DNA of 64,000 nucleotides from Viscum album (taxonomy: Eukaryota; Streptophyta; Magnoliopsida; Santalales; Viscaceae), in NCBI GenBank assembly GCA_963277665.1, contig OY728123.1, forward strand, positions 634,692,915 to 634,756,914. Reading direction: 5' to 3'. The translations under genes were made by a program, and so were the position numbers. Positions 1 to 13,799 of the stretch are shown here, piece after piece. Every line of letters begins with the position of its first letter. Within the stretch, counting starts at the first letter, position 1. A model generated the notes under the pieces. The model was given only the letters and a program-made list of their open reading frames with translations, had not been told where the DNA came from and did no database searches.

Positions 1-3000
1 TTTTTAAATAAATTAAAAAAATAGAAAGATTGATTGGTCTAAATATCAAGAGAGGAGGTATGTCATGTTATATGATTTTAAGGTTCATGAGTTGGTGATT
101 TAATATATTATGTGTTTAGTCAGTTTTGGTGTTGGGATTGGGTCAGTAGAGATCAATGGTCAATGAATCCTATCGAAAAAACTTGATCAGGCCTTGGGAA
201 TGGTCATATAGATACTAAAATCTAAAAACTAGTTGACCTTAAACCCTATTTAAACATAACCAAACATGGGTAATTGTCATACTCCTTAAATTTAATAATT
301 GATGAAATAATATGAAACAACTAAAATCACATCCAACCATCATGAAATATGAGAAAAGAAAATTAGATTTAAATAAATGGGGTTTCATAAATCAAAAATA
401 TAAATTGAAATATAATATAGTCCCCATGTACAGATCCCCCTAAAATACTGTCAACACACATGAAGCGAATTATATGGTATTTCTTTGAATGTTGCAAATG
501 TGAACCATGGGAAACCGAATGAAGAAAGGTGCCAATAAATGGTTGTGATGAAGGACCCCAAATTAGCATTATGTGTTATGCATCCTTTGTTGGTGTCTCA
601 CATTCTCTTATTTTCAACAGAATAATTTTGAATGGATATCAAGTGTTCAACTTATAGGAAAATACCTTTAATACACATAGCCTCTACATCTATAATTTTT
701 ACAGTGCACCACATCCACAACATGTATCAATCATTTACAAAATGAAATCCATCAGTCTTTAGTAATCATGAATCTCATAAAAATATTCTCGGAAATCTTC
801 TCCCAAAAATTTCACATCATGAAATTTTAATTTTAGATATGTAATAATATTTCACAATGTGATATGCAGTCACGAAATTTCCAACTTGAAAATTTTTATC
901 TGAAAAAGTAATGATGATTAATTTAATTACACAAAATGCAATAATTCTACATTAGTTTTCTAGCATGGTATTTTCTTCTAGAATTTTGTGTCGTACCACA
1001 AGTGGAGCTATGACGTGAGGTTTTTTTAGAAATAATTTCCATATAATTTCAATACGTCTGTAATTATCATTTGTTTCTTTCCAAAAACCATAAAACAAAT
1101 CAAATTAGGGAAAATTTGGAAAGAGTATTCATTTCAATAGAAATTATAATCATTGAAACACTCTAAAATATATGCATGATTTTAAATTGACAATAGACAA
1201 TGTAATTCAGGGGAAATTGTAAATACGTTTTTACATAATTTTATAAAAATTGATGTTTTAAATACATTTCTTGTTTTTTTCACATATATTATTTCATAAC
1301 TGAGGAGAAAATCCTTGTATAATGTCAGTTTTTTTAAAATCCCACATGGAAAACCCATTATCAGATTTGTTAAGATATTTCCAATGTCAATTGGAACGAA
1401 TGTTATTCAGTTTTACATTATGTCTTTGTATTACAAATGTGTGAAATATTAATTTCTTTTTCATGCCATTTTTAATATAAATAGTCTTCATATAATTTTA
1501 TCACATCAATTTTCGAAAAACAAACATGGAAAATAAATCATTAAAATTTTCAAATTCGATATAAAACCCATAATATTATTATTTTTTAAATAAAATTATA
1601 TTTATTCTTTGACCCCAACATTATAATAAGTTAGCAGCATAGAAATAGTATAATAAAAGAACATTATTTGTAATCAAATAGAAAAAATATGAAAATTTAC
1701 AAATTAAAATATCATAATAATTATATATATTATAAAAAACAAAAAACAGATTATAACATTGAAATGATTCACAAATAAAGTAAATTATTGTATTATATCA
1801 TGTATAGTATATGGCCAAGGGTCAATGATATATTATAATTAAAAAAACCTTTTAAAATATATCCTGAATAAAATGTTTGAAAAAATAATGCAATGTTATA
1901 GAAGCAAATATATAATTCTCATAAATTATATTTTTCATCGTGGAATGTTTTTAATATGTAAATTTTATAAAATAGTATAAAAATTATATTAATTCATCTA
2001 TTTAATGAAGTTTATATTAAGAAATTCATTTTTTTAATATATAATATATCTGAAATTTTATAATTATAAATTAATAGCTACATTTTCAATTAAATATGTA
2101 ATCAAGGATAAAATCTTCTATGTTTAGAATCAAATGTAATTTTATTATTTTGTTGATAATAAAATTAATAAAATAAATTTAAATATTATTATAATATATA
2201 TATGTATTAAAATATTAAATCACATGTGTTCAATGTTGTGATAAATGTCTCTAATGCTTCACAATTGAGAGAGCATTACCAATAATGTGGCTTCCCCATG
2301 GAAAAACATCCCATATCCAATGGACAATCAAATTTATGAAAAAATAATGCACATTATTACACTATTAATATATATATATTCTATATATGGGATATATGTT
2401 TCATACTTGTGATGATTAGGAATTATCTAACACATAATAATTATTTTCAACTCATGTCTATAAGTAATATTAAGAGTACATCATGGATCTTTTATTTTAC
2501 CATTATATGGGACATATATTATAGGTATATAAATACATCTACCACTATCATAAACTGTTTTATACAAAGTATATAAATATTTTTAATTCCAAATAATCAT
2601 TTTTTTAAATTATAAATATTTTAATATTATTAAAATATTTATTCTAAAAATTTACGTAGAAAAGAATTCATTGTGTTGATCCCATGTGATCACTAGTTAC
2701 TATAACATTGATATCATTTTCTAATATAATAATAGTAATTGATTTCAAAAAAAAAATTATCACTTTCATTGGAATGACATAATCATCCAATAAAACATTG
2801 AAAATTCTTACAATCTATCAATACTTGTTGACGTTGTACCTCATGTAATAATAGTATTTATTTGATTTTTCATTAAATTATTTATTTATCATTAATGTAT
2901 TACTAATAAAAAATATTCTAATATATAAACATATAAAAATTAAATCAAATTTAAACATAAAAATAGAATAAAAAATAATATACAAATACAACTATGGTAA

Positions 3001-5480
3001 TGTTTCATATATAACATAATGGATATAAATAAAAAACGATCGATTCATTTTATAAAAATACCAACCACCTTTGTCGGTAATAGAATTATTATCCATATTT
3101 CAACAAAAAATGTAAAATGAACCTATCATTTTAATTCTATATATACTGATGACTAGTGGTATCGCCAATATAATATAACATCACATATAAAACAGTATAA
3201 TGTTTCGGATCATCAACACATAATTGATAAAAAAAATTGGATACTTTGGTGGGGTGGGTGTAAGAGTAGGATTAGTAGAAAGATTTTCGTCTTCATGCAG
3301 ATGTATTGGAATATGATAAGTAGGACAACTATTATTTTTGGTCTGATGTGTATTTGTGGAATAAGAATCATGTAACAACCTATGTATATCTTAAATTATA
3401 GACTCTATCAAATATCATATCCGTACTCCATCATCCAATGAATATCTTGTACTTCAGATTCTATATATAGTAATTTATATAAAATACCACTATTTAAAGA
3501 ATATTCTAAAATATGAAACACTACATTAATTGATACACATGTTGTGTATCCTCATACATGACATGGAAATTTTTGCATTCTGAATTATGTAACTAAAATT
3601 TCATTCCTACCCTTAGCCATGAGGATCTCATGTGTTATCTTACTCTTAAGAGATTATTTTAAAGAATATTATTAAAACACTATAGTGAATCTTAATATGT
3701 TATGAATATATTTAGGATAAATAAATATATAAATTATATAATCTGAGCATCCACTCAGCTACAACCCTCAACTATTCCTTATGATGTTGAATATTTTACA
3801 CATCCTAGCCATAAGGCATTTTCATTTCTAGCTAAAGGGTATGATGTGCATATCATGAAGACTCAACTATTGGTTTTTGAAATTTCCCAGATATCATATA
3901 TTATAATAAAAATGTATACCCATCTTGAGATTAACTTCGAGGGAATAAAATTATGTATCAGATATCCGGATGATATCTTTTTATTTTCGATAAATGATGA
4001 ATTATTTAATTATAAATATGACCATTCATATATAGAAAATATTAAAGGTATCATTTGACATATCATATATGATTCTTTTCTTCTATAGTCAAAATATTCT
4101 TTCCATGCATATGCTTCTATAAATATAAATATATATATATATATATATATTCCCAATGTATTTTTCATATTTCTATGAAAAAAATTGAAATAAGATATTC
4201 GGGTTAAGCTAAAATACATCAATCTTCTTAAAATAAATGCTAAAACATTCATCATAACACCTCTAGTATTATTTTTATCTTCCTTCATCGGAAAATAATG
4301 AAAGAAACAATATTAGTATAATAATTTCATTATGAGAAATAAAAAAAATGATATTACCAAATCTATTTCACATAATTGTGATATTATAATTTTTTCAAAA
4401 CTAATCCAATCCAAAATAATTACAAATAATATTTTATCTATAATAATAAATGTTACATCATTTGATTTTAAAAAAAATTATGTTCAATTTCATGCAATAT
4501 AAACCACATCAATCTTAAGTAAACAGAAAAACAAAATTATACAAATGTGATAGATTTTACCCAAATATTGTAAATTAAAGAAATAATTATATATAATTAA
4601 TTATGTAAAAATAATTTTTTCATGTTTATAAAATTAATACATGTTTTACTATTTCATTATAAATGAAAAAAAACCAAATGAATAAAAAAGATATGTTTAG
4701 AGGGAAACCACTTTTTATTCCCCTAATGAAATTTTATCTTAATAAAATAAACTAATCACTTTTAATATATTATATTAATGAAGTTAATATTTTCTGTATC
4801 CAATAATTTTTTTAATCAAATATTTTTTTTAAATACATTATAAAAGAATAAATTCTATTTTGAGCATGAAAATCAATAATTTCTATAAACAAAATTTTTT
4901 TCACCTTTTGATTGTACACCAATTCTAAATATAAGTTATTAAACATTTATAAAATTATTGATAAAATAAATTTCATTTTTGATAAAATAATTTAAAAATT
5001 ATATTATGTTGTTTTTTATATTTTTAATTAATTTTATTTGATGATCAATTTTAAAAAATACTACATGTTAATTGAAAATTGATTTTTCGTATAATTTTTT
5101 ACCTAGTAAATTGTATTTTAAATATTATTTAATGTAATATTATTTATAATATAAATTAATGATTGGTATATAGGTCATTGAAATAAATTTTAAATTGTAA
5201 ATTAATATAAAAATATTTCAATTTTATGAACATTTCACACTTTACCGAGCCCAATAAAGATGAATAATAATATATTTAATAAGAACACCCCACCAAGTAT
5301 TGATTAAAACTGAATCAATTATTTATTTTAATAGATTGAGGAAAATATTAAATGATGAAAATTTGGAAACCAAAAATAATAATTACAGAGTCCTAAAAAA
5401 TTGTGACCCTAAAGCATCAGCGCAAAAAAACTCAATGACCTTGAGATGAAAATTACAAAAATTGGAATAGAACAAAAAAC
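1..5480. other. AT-rich unrecognised intergenic DNA
   Basis: About 5.5 kb of strongly AT-rich sequence in which I recognise no gene, RNA or transposon domain. Open frames are all short (under about 95 codons), have biased AT-rich composition and show no family motif. Scattered inverted AT tracts and poly-A/T runs are present. It is probably decayed transposon or intergenic sequence, but nothing in it shows which. Confidence 0.6.
4129..4151. repeat. (AT)n microsatellite
   Basis: Uninterrupted AT dinucleotide run of about 11 units in the AT-rich region, preceded by a degenerate AAATATAAAT stretch. A simple repeat likely to vary in length. Confidence 0.9.
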
Positions 5481-5499
5481 CGATCATTTATAAATTCAT

Positions 5500-6480
5500 T
5501 AGATGTAATAATGTCTTCTATTGTATTTCCCTCATATATGATGTGAAAAATGATCATATGATTGTTCGGTGTCTTCATTATCTATCTAATAGAATATTCA
5601 ATAGAATAAGGCATGTGATCCTTACATTAAACTACAATGTAAAAAAATAATAAATCCATATCTACCTCTCTTATAGACATGGATATCTAGGTGCACATTA
5701 AAATGCCTGTGAGAATGGCATGAGCTTCCGGATGCAATGAATCAACATTCCAGAAGATGGTGAGAAAGTTGTCATAACCAAAAAATTATTATCTCAAACC
5801 ACCCCACCACCATACCTGAACCCCGAATAGTAGGATCCATCATAATTAACTTTAAAACCTGGGGTGGGAGGTACACAATTAACACAATTCCGTTTAGCAA
5901 GTGAAATAGGTTTGTAAATGGATTGAAGGTCCAACACCATAATAGAAGGAGAATTCACAAACTCATAATTAAATATTCACAATTCCATTATTAAATTAAA
6001 TTTCTTACGAAGAATAATAGTTCTTCACACTATAGTATACATATTCCTTCAATAATTCTTGACCATATAGATCTTCTAACAGTCCATGTAAAAAATTAGT
6101 GCCCAAGAATTCCGTTCATCACAATTCTTGTCCACTCCTCCAATGCATTGTTGAATAAAAGGCTCTGCCAACTCTTCCTGATCTGACTAGCCTTACCACT
6201 ATCTAAGCTCCCCCCGGACCACCTTATCACACTCACTGAAGAAAAATAGATGCATTGAAGATTCAGTATAGGGGTCCCTGCAGCACAAACACATTTATGT
6301 GAGATAGATCCCCCTCCACTAAACTCAATCATCCATAGGCAATGCATTAGTCTTGTCTCTCTATGTGAGAAAATTGAATTTGGAAGGGATTTCCTTGCAT
6401 CAATGAAAATATCTCCATTGGTCTTGGGGAGTATTAACTTCATGAAGATTTTGATGGTCTGGAATTTTGAACAATCCAAA
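5500..6480 (-). pseudogene. LINE-type RNase H fragment, copy A
   Basis: Read on the minus strand, about 5832-5866 encodes PTPGFKVNYDGS. This resembles the start of the RNase H domain at the C-terminal end of plant L1-type LINEs (and RVT_3-type proteins), where the Asp of the DG pair is catalytic. The following glycine-rich GGGVV and NN segments fit the family. Upstream on the same strand, a 127-codon open stretch (6096-6479) lies where LINEs have their RT C-terminus and zinc-binding linker, but I see no clear motif there. Stops and frame changes make this a decayed fragment. A homologous copy lies at 17640-18600. An archaeal-type RNase H of Tat-group Gypsy elements is a less likely alternative, since the fragment lies outside the LTR pair. 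Confidence 0.55.
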
Positions 6481-6619
6481 AAAAGAACATGAAAAAAATA
6501 AAATTTTCCTCTTCATTGGGAAAAAAATTCTTTAATATATTTTTTTCTCACTATCAATGAAAATGGAACAAAAAATTGAATGATACAGAATAACCCCCAT
6601 TGTGTTTGTAGGTCTAATG

Positions 6620-7385
6620 TTAAATATATATATTTTTTAAATTATTTTATTTAAAATAAATAAAATAGAAAATGTATGTTAAATTATAAGAACCAAATTA
6701 GGTTGGTCATTAAATTTCACGTTTATATATAAAAAGGTTATTATGGTAATAAAATTACGTTCTATAGTATAGGTACTATAACGACAATGGATAATTTGAA
6801 ATTTTGAAAAATTATATACATGAAATTTTTAAAATTAAATGTTTTGAGGTATTTATGTACACAATACATCCATTAAAACTTTAATCATAATCCAAATTAA
6901 TTTAATTATTTATATCCTAAAGTGGTTTTATTTAAATATAAAATAATAATTATTTAATCATGGAAACCCTCATCTTATAAATTACAAATTCCAAACCTCA
7001 AAATCTCATGTCTCTTAATAATCCACATATATCCAATAATATATTCATAACCATCTAATACCCACTCTCCACACATCCATGTGCTTCTTTTCATCAAATG
7101 AAAAAATAAAGGGGATCAAGTGAGTCCCAAGGAGTAGATATTTTTAATGAATGTTTCAAAAAGGACATCTTTTAGATTCATCTGTTCATATATAGTCTCT
7201 TAAACTCCTTCATTAATCAATAAATTGAATGTCCTTAATTATTAAAATAATAGATATTTATGTTACTAATGGAATATATCATTTATTTTTCTTATCATAT
7301 CTCTTATTATTCAATCAAATAGAACTATTGTCAACATTACAATGTTTTATTGTGATTTTGAAAAACGATTATCTATTTTAAATTA
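6620..7385. other. Non-coding spacer of the duplicated block, copy A
   Basis: AT-rich, no gene seen. It is recognisably similar to 18700-19490. Both run from a block around GTTTGTAGGTCTAA through a long AT tract to a shared stretch with ATTATCAACTACA just before the LTR. It is therefore part of the tandemly duplicated block rather than unique sequence. Confidence 0.55.
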
Positions 7386-7389
7386 TCAA

Positions 7390-9420
7390 CTACACGTGTC
7401 ATGGTAAGACAACATTAGTATAATGTAAGGGACATCGAAGTGGCATAACCTTCCTTCCTCAATATTAAGGAGAGATAAGGACCCCTGTGTACCGCTATCA
7501 GTAGGATGCAGATCGATGAATAACACCCAGGTTATATAATCTAAAATAATATGGAAGGAATTACACTTTTTATAAAACAATACCTGGATATAAGATGGTG
7601 AATCCAAAAAAACTCATAATTATAAAAGTAATAGTAAGGCAAAAATCCATTCCTAGATACATGTTAAAATGTAAAGTTGATATAATGTACAATGAAAACT
7701 CCAATGTATGGCACAAAAATAAAAGATACTACGTATTTTTAAAATCTAATCCCAATTTCTTTGATAGTAAATTCCATCACGACCCTTGATGTCCCCCTAG
7801 AATCCTAAATATAGTTTTATTGACGTTGGGTGAGTATACAAGTATACCCAATATGAAAACTAAATCCACCCGTGCACATGTTCGATAAATATACTAAGAA
7901 ACTATGAGAAAATAGTATAACCTCAATGAAACAACCACATTGTACTAACCAGCCCATAATAACCTACGTTCACTCACCAAATTGTGCAGGTCTTGTATGT
8001 AGTAGTATAATCCCATCAACATTGGGGTACCACCGAGCACTTTCCCACTAGTTATCTACTCATAAATAACAGCTAATGTCATGAAGATACCACACTTTGC
8101 ATACACAGTCACACATCCACAACATGGCCACACACACCTGGGCCTCAAACCACACACAATCTTACCCATACACTTTTTGGAAACAAAAACCATGCCTCTC
8201 TCAGGATGACACATGGGCCTCATCAAGAAGACAATTTGGAAAAAAAATCATGGACGACATTCATCTAGGACTATCATCCCCATAAAAAAAATCCAAGGAT
8301 TTGGGAATATTGTAAGCCTTATGACTTTAAATTATTCCCTCATATTCTCAGTTATTAATTTCATAGAAGAGGGAGTGAGATAGAATGTAAGTAACCATCC
8401 ATCCACCCACCAATCAGGATGTTTGGAAAGACACCATCACCCATGAAATGGGTGTTTTTTGGCACATGGTTTTCCTCAAGGGTGGATTGTTTTTATAAAT
8501 AACAAGTAATTACATTATATATATATATAAGAAAACACTATGTCCAACCTATAGGTCCCCACAATAAGAAACCATCACATACAGTACCACATTTCCCACT
8601 AACCCAAAATGTACAACCACATAACAACCCCATCCATTGAAAAAAACCTTTTGTCTCTCATTAACCACATTCCATATAATAATAACGGGATAAAATTTAA
8701 TTTATTCCAGCACTTCCAGGCCACTATCAAATAGAACCATATCAAAACAATAACAAAAACCAGATTTTCTATCCAACTACACGCCCCTATTCAACCATTG
8801 CCAACTATAATTACTTAGTGTTATACCACAAAATCCATCTGTCACAACCTAGCCCGACAACCCCATTAACAAAACTATTCCTAGATTCAGTACCATTGTT
8901 ATACATGTTCATAACCACAACACTATCCCACATCCCAATGTTTCTCGATGGAAACAACACAACAAAGGTAGTTTTAAGGCCCACAAGTCCAACAATTCCA
9001 CAATTAATGAGTCTTCTAAACTAGCAATCCAAAACACCACATGTACTACCCCACACAAAAATTCCAAAGTTACAAACCTTTTAACCATAGTAACACATCA
9101 CAAATTCCCACACCCTGCTCATATAACCAACACCCTTTGTGACACCGCTATTCATAACTCTTCCACAAACAACAGGAAAAACCAAATCACACAAAACCCA
9201 AAGGAACACAGAACACATCCACAACTATCAACAAGATAAATATATAAATATATATATATATATATATTCATATTTTGTTAAATACTATTCTTAATTAAAT
9301 TTTATTAACAAAGGTGGTCCTACAATGGTTTTCTTCTTCGGGAATATTTTTCAATTAACCATGTGAATGTGTTTAAGCACATTTAATATTATGGATGACT
9401 ATCAAACATCATAACAAAAA
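7390..9420 (-). mobile_element. 3' LTR of decayed Gypsy element, copy A (approximate ends)
   Basis: This stretch shares an ordered series of blocks with 15619-17630. They include a block around GGGTGAGTATACAAGTATA, a block around ACACCTGGGCCTCAA, a block around CACCATCACCCATGA followed by a G-rich tract, and a terminal AT-rich tract. Such a pair bracketing gag-pol remnants is expected of LTRs. With pol on the minus strand, this left copy is the 3' LTR. Divergence is high and the ends are not exact. No coding sequence is present. Confidence 0.55.
9241..9268. repeat. (TA)n microsatellite
   Basis: TA-dinucleotide run in the AT-rich right part of the copy A 3' LTR. A shorter ATGTATATATATTC tract sits at the matching place in the paired LTR, near 17462, and a similar one in copy B near 21350. 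Confidence 0.85.
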
Positions 9421-11690
9421 AAACAAGAAACCACTATTACACAAGAAAATTCCACCAACAATTATAATTTTCAGAATGCATTCCACTATGAAAATGATTA
9501 AATAATCAATGATATAAAATAAAATATGAGATCAATCATAAAACCCCTCCCATCCAGTTAATTCATTAACTCCATTATGTTTTGTCAAAATTCCATTATC
9601 ATTTATTTATTGTTTTTAAAAATGTATTTACCCTTTTTTCAAAAGGAATAGTTAGTACACCAACCCCACATTAATAATAATTAAAGAGTGGAAGATGGAA
9701 TCCCTACTTAGATGATCCTAAAATTGACCTTCCTCCTTTCTCTAAGAACATTAGATCACATGGGCTATAAAAAACTCTAAACAATTTTGTGCATGATAGG
9801 TTATACAATAGGCCCACAACTCATTTAGGGGGATTGTCTCTAAGAGAACAAAAAGGGAACGAAAAATATCATAGGAAGGGGAAAATACGATCTTTAATGA
9901 GCTTGATAAAATTTTAAAGAAAGAATGGTTTTGAAAGTCATTAGTGTGGGATCATAGTGAATATCATCATGTTTGAGTATCTCAAATCACCAATAATATT
10001 AGGATTTTAAGAATCTACATAATATTCATTGAAACTCCCCTTAAAAATAACCAAATAAATATTTAATTAGGGTTTACATCAAATTATATGAAAGAGGGAT
10101 GAAACTTTAAAAATGGGAAAAACTAGGAAAACTACAAATGAGTCACAGATTGGGGAGCCACCGATGTAGTGATTCCAATGAGTGAGCTATTGATGTGACA
10201 TACTAACATTGATCTAACGATTCTTACCTTTCAGAACTATAATACTGACATAATCACCTAAAGAAACCATAAACGACTGATTCCCTCAACTCACTGATAC
10301 TGACACCCTTGACTATCCAATATCGAAACTTCTGACTCACCATTGCTAGCGACATTCACTCACTAATGCATTGACATTTCAATGTATGGACATGCTGATG
10401 CACTGACATTCCAATGTTTATGCATTGAGTTACTGATGAAAAAACATGAATAATAGGAAATTTGGAAAACTCTTGGAATAAGCCACTTTTTCAACCTAGA
10501 ACGCACTTAACACTGGTTTTTCTAAAAGGAAAGGCCTATGTAAATCTTGTTTATTACAACATATACCTCCCAAAATATTCTCATCCTTGAAAATTCCAAA
10601 ACATTCCCATAGGAATGATGTCTAAAAAACACCCCTTACGATACCTCTTACGATCAAACCACCTTTGGTATTTCAATATATACAACGAAAACCCCAACAT
10701 TCATGAACACCTCCTTGTAATAAATCTCTTGAAAAACTGTGGAAACACTAAGGCACACAATTCCCCAAAAAATAGACAAACAAAAAGGTCACATCGCCTA
10801 GACTCATTGATTATGGAGCTAGTTCCTCCACATAATTATACTATCTATTTTTTGAGGCACAATCTCGCCTGCATGGATTTAATCCTATCTACGTAAATGC
10901 ATCTTGATTACCGATCAAGTCACTCCTCCCCATAGTTTATACTTTTTTCACAAAAATTAAAAGAATAGGGAATCAACTCATCTGATAACATGAAAGGTAA
11001 ATCATTTCATCATAAAATGAATTAAAAAGTATAACAAATAAATAAAATAAAGTGAATCTCAAGGTACTAGGAACACATCTATGTTTCTCACTCCTAACTA
11101 CTATCCTTGAGGAAAAATTGCCTCCATAACATAAAAACCAAAGGAATGGTTAATCCATGTACCACTATCTCTTCACGACTCTCAATTCATTATGTTCACT
11201 CCATGAACTTCGAATCATCCTCGAGATACCACTCTCCCCATTCAAGGTTGTGAAACTCATTGTGTTGATACTGAGGGAGTAAGGAGACATGTAAGGCATC
11301 AGGTAACTTCTACAACAATAGTGGAAATTAAAGATAATATACCACATATTAGAGTCATCCAAACACTACGAAAGGTCTGATAGACCAATGAGAAGTCTTG
11401 CATCCTTCTCCTAAAAACTACTGACAATGTTGTGGGGAACAATTCAAGGAAATATGGTCCACAACCTCAAACTACAAAGGAACCCTCCTATGATAAGAAT
11501 ATGACTTTTATTGATCATGTGCCACCTTCATCATCTCATGAACAAGATGAACCTTCAATGTCGTGCTTTTCCCTAACAATGGTCAATGAAGAGCTACATA
11601 CCAAACCTCTGTCCATCATACGGATAAGAACACTATCTTCCATATAGGTCTTTTAATTGTGACATGAGAATGATAGAGTGATAAAAATTA
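9421..11690. other. Internal non-coding region between pol and 3' LTR, copy A
   Basis: No recognisable gene. The stretch is homologous in order to 21530-23790 of copy B, including a pyrimidine tract near 9728-9743, a block around GAGTGGAAGATGG and repeated CACTGATG/CTGATGCA-like words at 10130-10440. By position it holds the 3' end of pol and the 3' untranslated part of the minus-strand element. I could not recognise a chromodomain or other pol end here. Confidence 0.45.
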
Positions 11691-11699
11691 TGGTATGAA

Positions 11700-13740
11700 A
11701 ACTCTACCGGGGTAATGTGTCATACTAACGATCCTTCGTTGTCTGATACAAACTCTCGTAACATATCCTCCGACGTCTAGATTGTCCTCTCTGTCTGCCC
11801 ATCCTTTTACGGGTGGAAAGCAGTGTTGAAACATAGATGGGTGTCATATTTATTTTTCAATACCCTCTAGAATCATGAGGTAAATCGTGTGTCTCAATAT
11901 GTGATGATGGATCTTAGAAATCCATACAGCCTCACCACTTTTCCTATGCACCTTTGTTCTAACACATCCACAGCGCACGACTCCTTTATCACTATGATGT
12001 TACTTGATTTCGTCAAAAAATACACTACCACCAAGATTGAATCATTGATTGCCTAAACCCTGTGTAGTCCTGTGATGAAATACATTGATACGGCATCCCA
12101 CGTCCACTACATAATATATAAACTATGAAACACACTACCTAGAACACGATGCTTATCCTTCACCTAATAATACACTAGGCACCTTGCCACAAACACTGAC
12201 ATTGGATTCTTCATAATGGGACACCAACAATATTAACTCCATCCTCTATAAATTTTGGAAACTCTTGAGTGTACGACCAGGGAAGCGATATGGAACTCAT
12301 AGAGATGCCCCTAACTCATTATCAAAATGAAAAACTGCTTCCAATGAAACAACATTTTATTCTGACTATCATCGGACCATCCTCCCAGAGTATTACCCTA
12401 GCCAACACAATCATGAATCACTTAATCCTCTGAGTATTTCCATTGTGACTCCACCATCGACCACACCATGGATTATTGCACATTCATCTGAAAAATAGAC
12501 TTTATCACTATCCTATCAAACAACCAAGCACAAAGAGACCAATTCCTCCATTTTCATCCATGCATACATGGATTCCCGAACTACTCAATTCTAGGACTCC
12601 CTACTCAAATCATTTCCACAACATTACCCATTTAGAAGTTATAAATGATATCCAAGTAGTAGTTTTCGAGAAAATTCATCCACCTTCGCTACAACCTTTT
12701 CATTTCACACTAGGAAAAGTTATATCTCAAGCTCCTCTAATATGTAAATACCACAAATCAATCCCCAATAAGGTAATGTTGCAACAACCTCAACATGATC
12801 ACAATGCCTCTAAGAAACTGGTAATGTGTAGAATAGTTTTGTTCACAAAGATGTAACTACACATACATGTAAGATATCCCACCTCACTTTTACATCAGCT
12901 CACACCCCAATCTAATACCTGATGCATATCAAAACACCTAAAACAACACCACTTCCTCTAGTAAGATGAGTACTGGAGCACTGACTAACATCCCCTTCAG
13001 ATAGCTGTCGTCTGCCTAACACTGCTCACTCCACACGAATGAATGGTCTTTTCTGGTAAAAGATATCAACGAATTCGAATCTTAAGAAAATTGGGATAGG
13101 AACCTCTGATAATAGAAGACTAAAATAGGGAATCTATAATACTAGGCCATATTTATGTGTGATACCAAACAAACAACGTCTCCGGACCATGACAAGTCTA
13201 ATACTATCCCTTGCTGAGACACCACGTGTCTAAATATGTGCACCCCTCGCTTCCAGATCATTCACATGGACAACATCCCAAATAGTTGGTTGGGTTGGAT
13301 GACCTATATGGCAGTCCTCCAATTCTCAGCTTGCACCCCATATGATCCTGAGTAGATCAAGATGTTGTCGATGAACACTATATTGAACCGGTATAGTTAC
13401 CAATTGAAAAAAGTGTTCATGATCCCCATGAATACGACTTGTGCATTTGTGACGCTGATGCTTAGGACTAAGAACATAAATTTCCCATAACATTATTTGA
13501 AATCAGTACCCATGATGTCACCCTCCATCAACTTCAACTGGGGAAATCCAGACCATAGATCGATGCATGGAAACCATCCTTCTTCATTTAACATCTCGAA
13601 ATGATCATCAATCCTCTAAAAGGGGTAAATTTTTTTGAAAGCCACCTAGTTCCGTCTCTGGTAGTCTATGCATAGTCATATTCCACCATCTCTAGGTTTT
13701 CTTACTCAAATAAAAACACAGATAACATGGACAAAAGAGT
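11700..13740 (-). pseudogene. Ty3/Gypsy pol pseudogene, copy A (RT, RNase H, integrase)
   Basis: Minus-strand reading recovers hallmark pol motifs in the right order for transcription from high to low coordinates. At 13640-13730 there is RT sequence matching the KKKDG...CIDYR block (seen as KPRDGGI then CIDYQRRN). At about 13360-13395 is IVFIDNILIYS, the RT active-site region, with N where the second catalytic Asp is expected. At about 11755-11835 is FHP-KDGQTERTI-TSEDML, the integrase segment carrying the catalytic Glu. Many stops and frame changes separate these blocks. The element cannot encode active enzymes. Copy B has the same motifs at matching places. Confidence 0.8.
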
Positions 13741-13799
13741 CACCACAATCTGACTTCCAACATGAAAACACCACTCCCCAACGAAATCTTCAGGCTGAC

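Noticed and set aside
3846..4058. 70-codon plus-strand ORF in the AT-rich region
   Set aside because: No recognisable domain, AT-driven composition, and an overlapping minus-strand ORF of equal quality.
9728..9743. Pyrimidine tract as polypurine tract of the copy A minus-strand element
   Set aside because: It lies about 300 bp away from where the LTR similarity ends, so it does not abut the LTR as it should. It may instead mean that the LTR end is misplaced.
11165..11362. Possible chromodomain or integrase end on the minus strand (also 23150-23452)
   Set aside because: Aromatic and charged residues hint at it, but no convincing alignment to a chromodomain core could be made.
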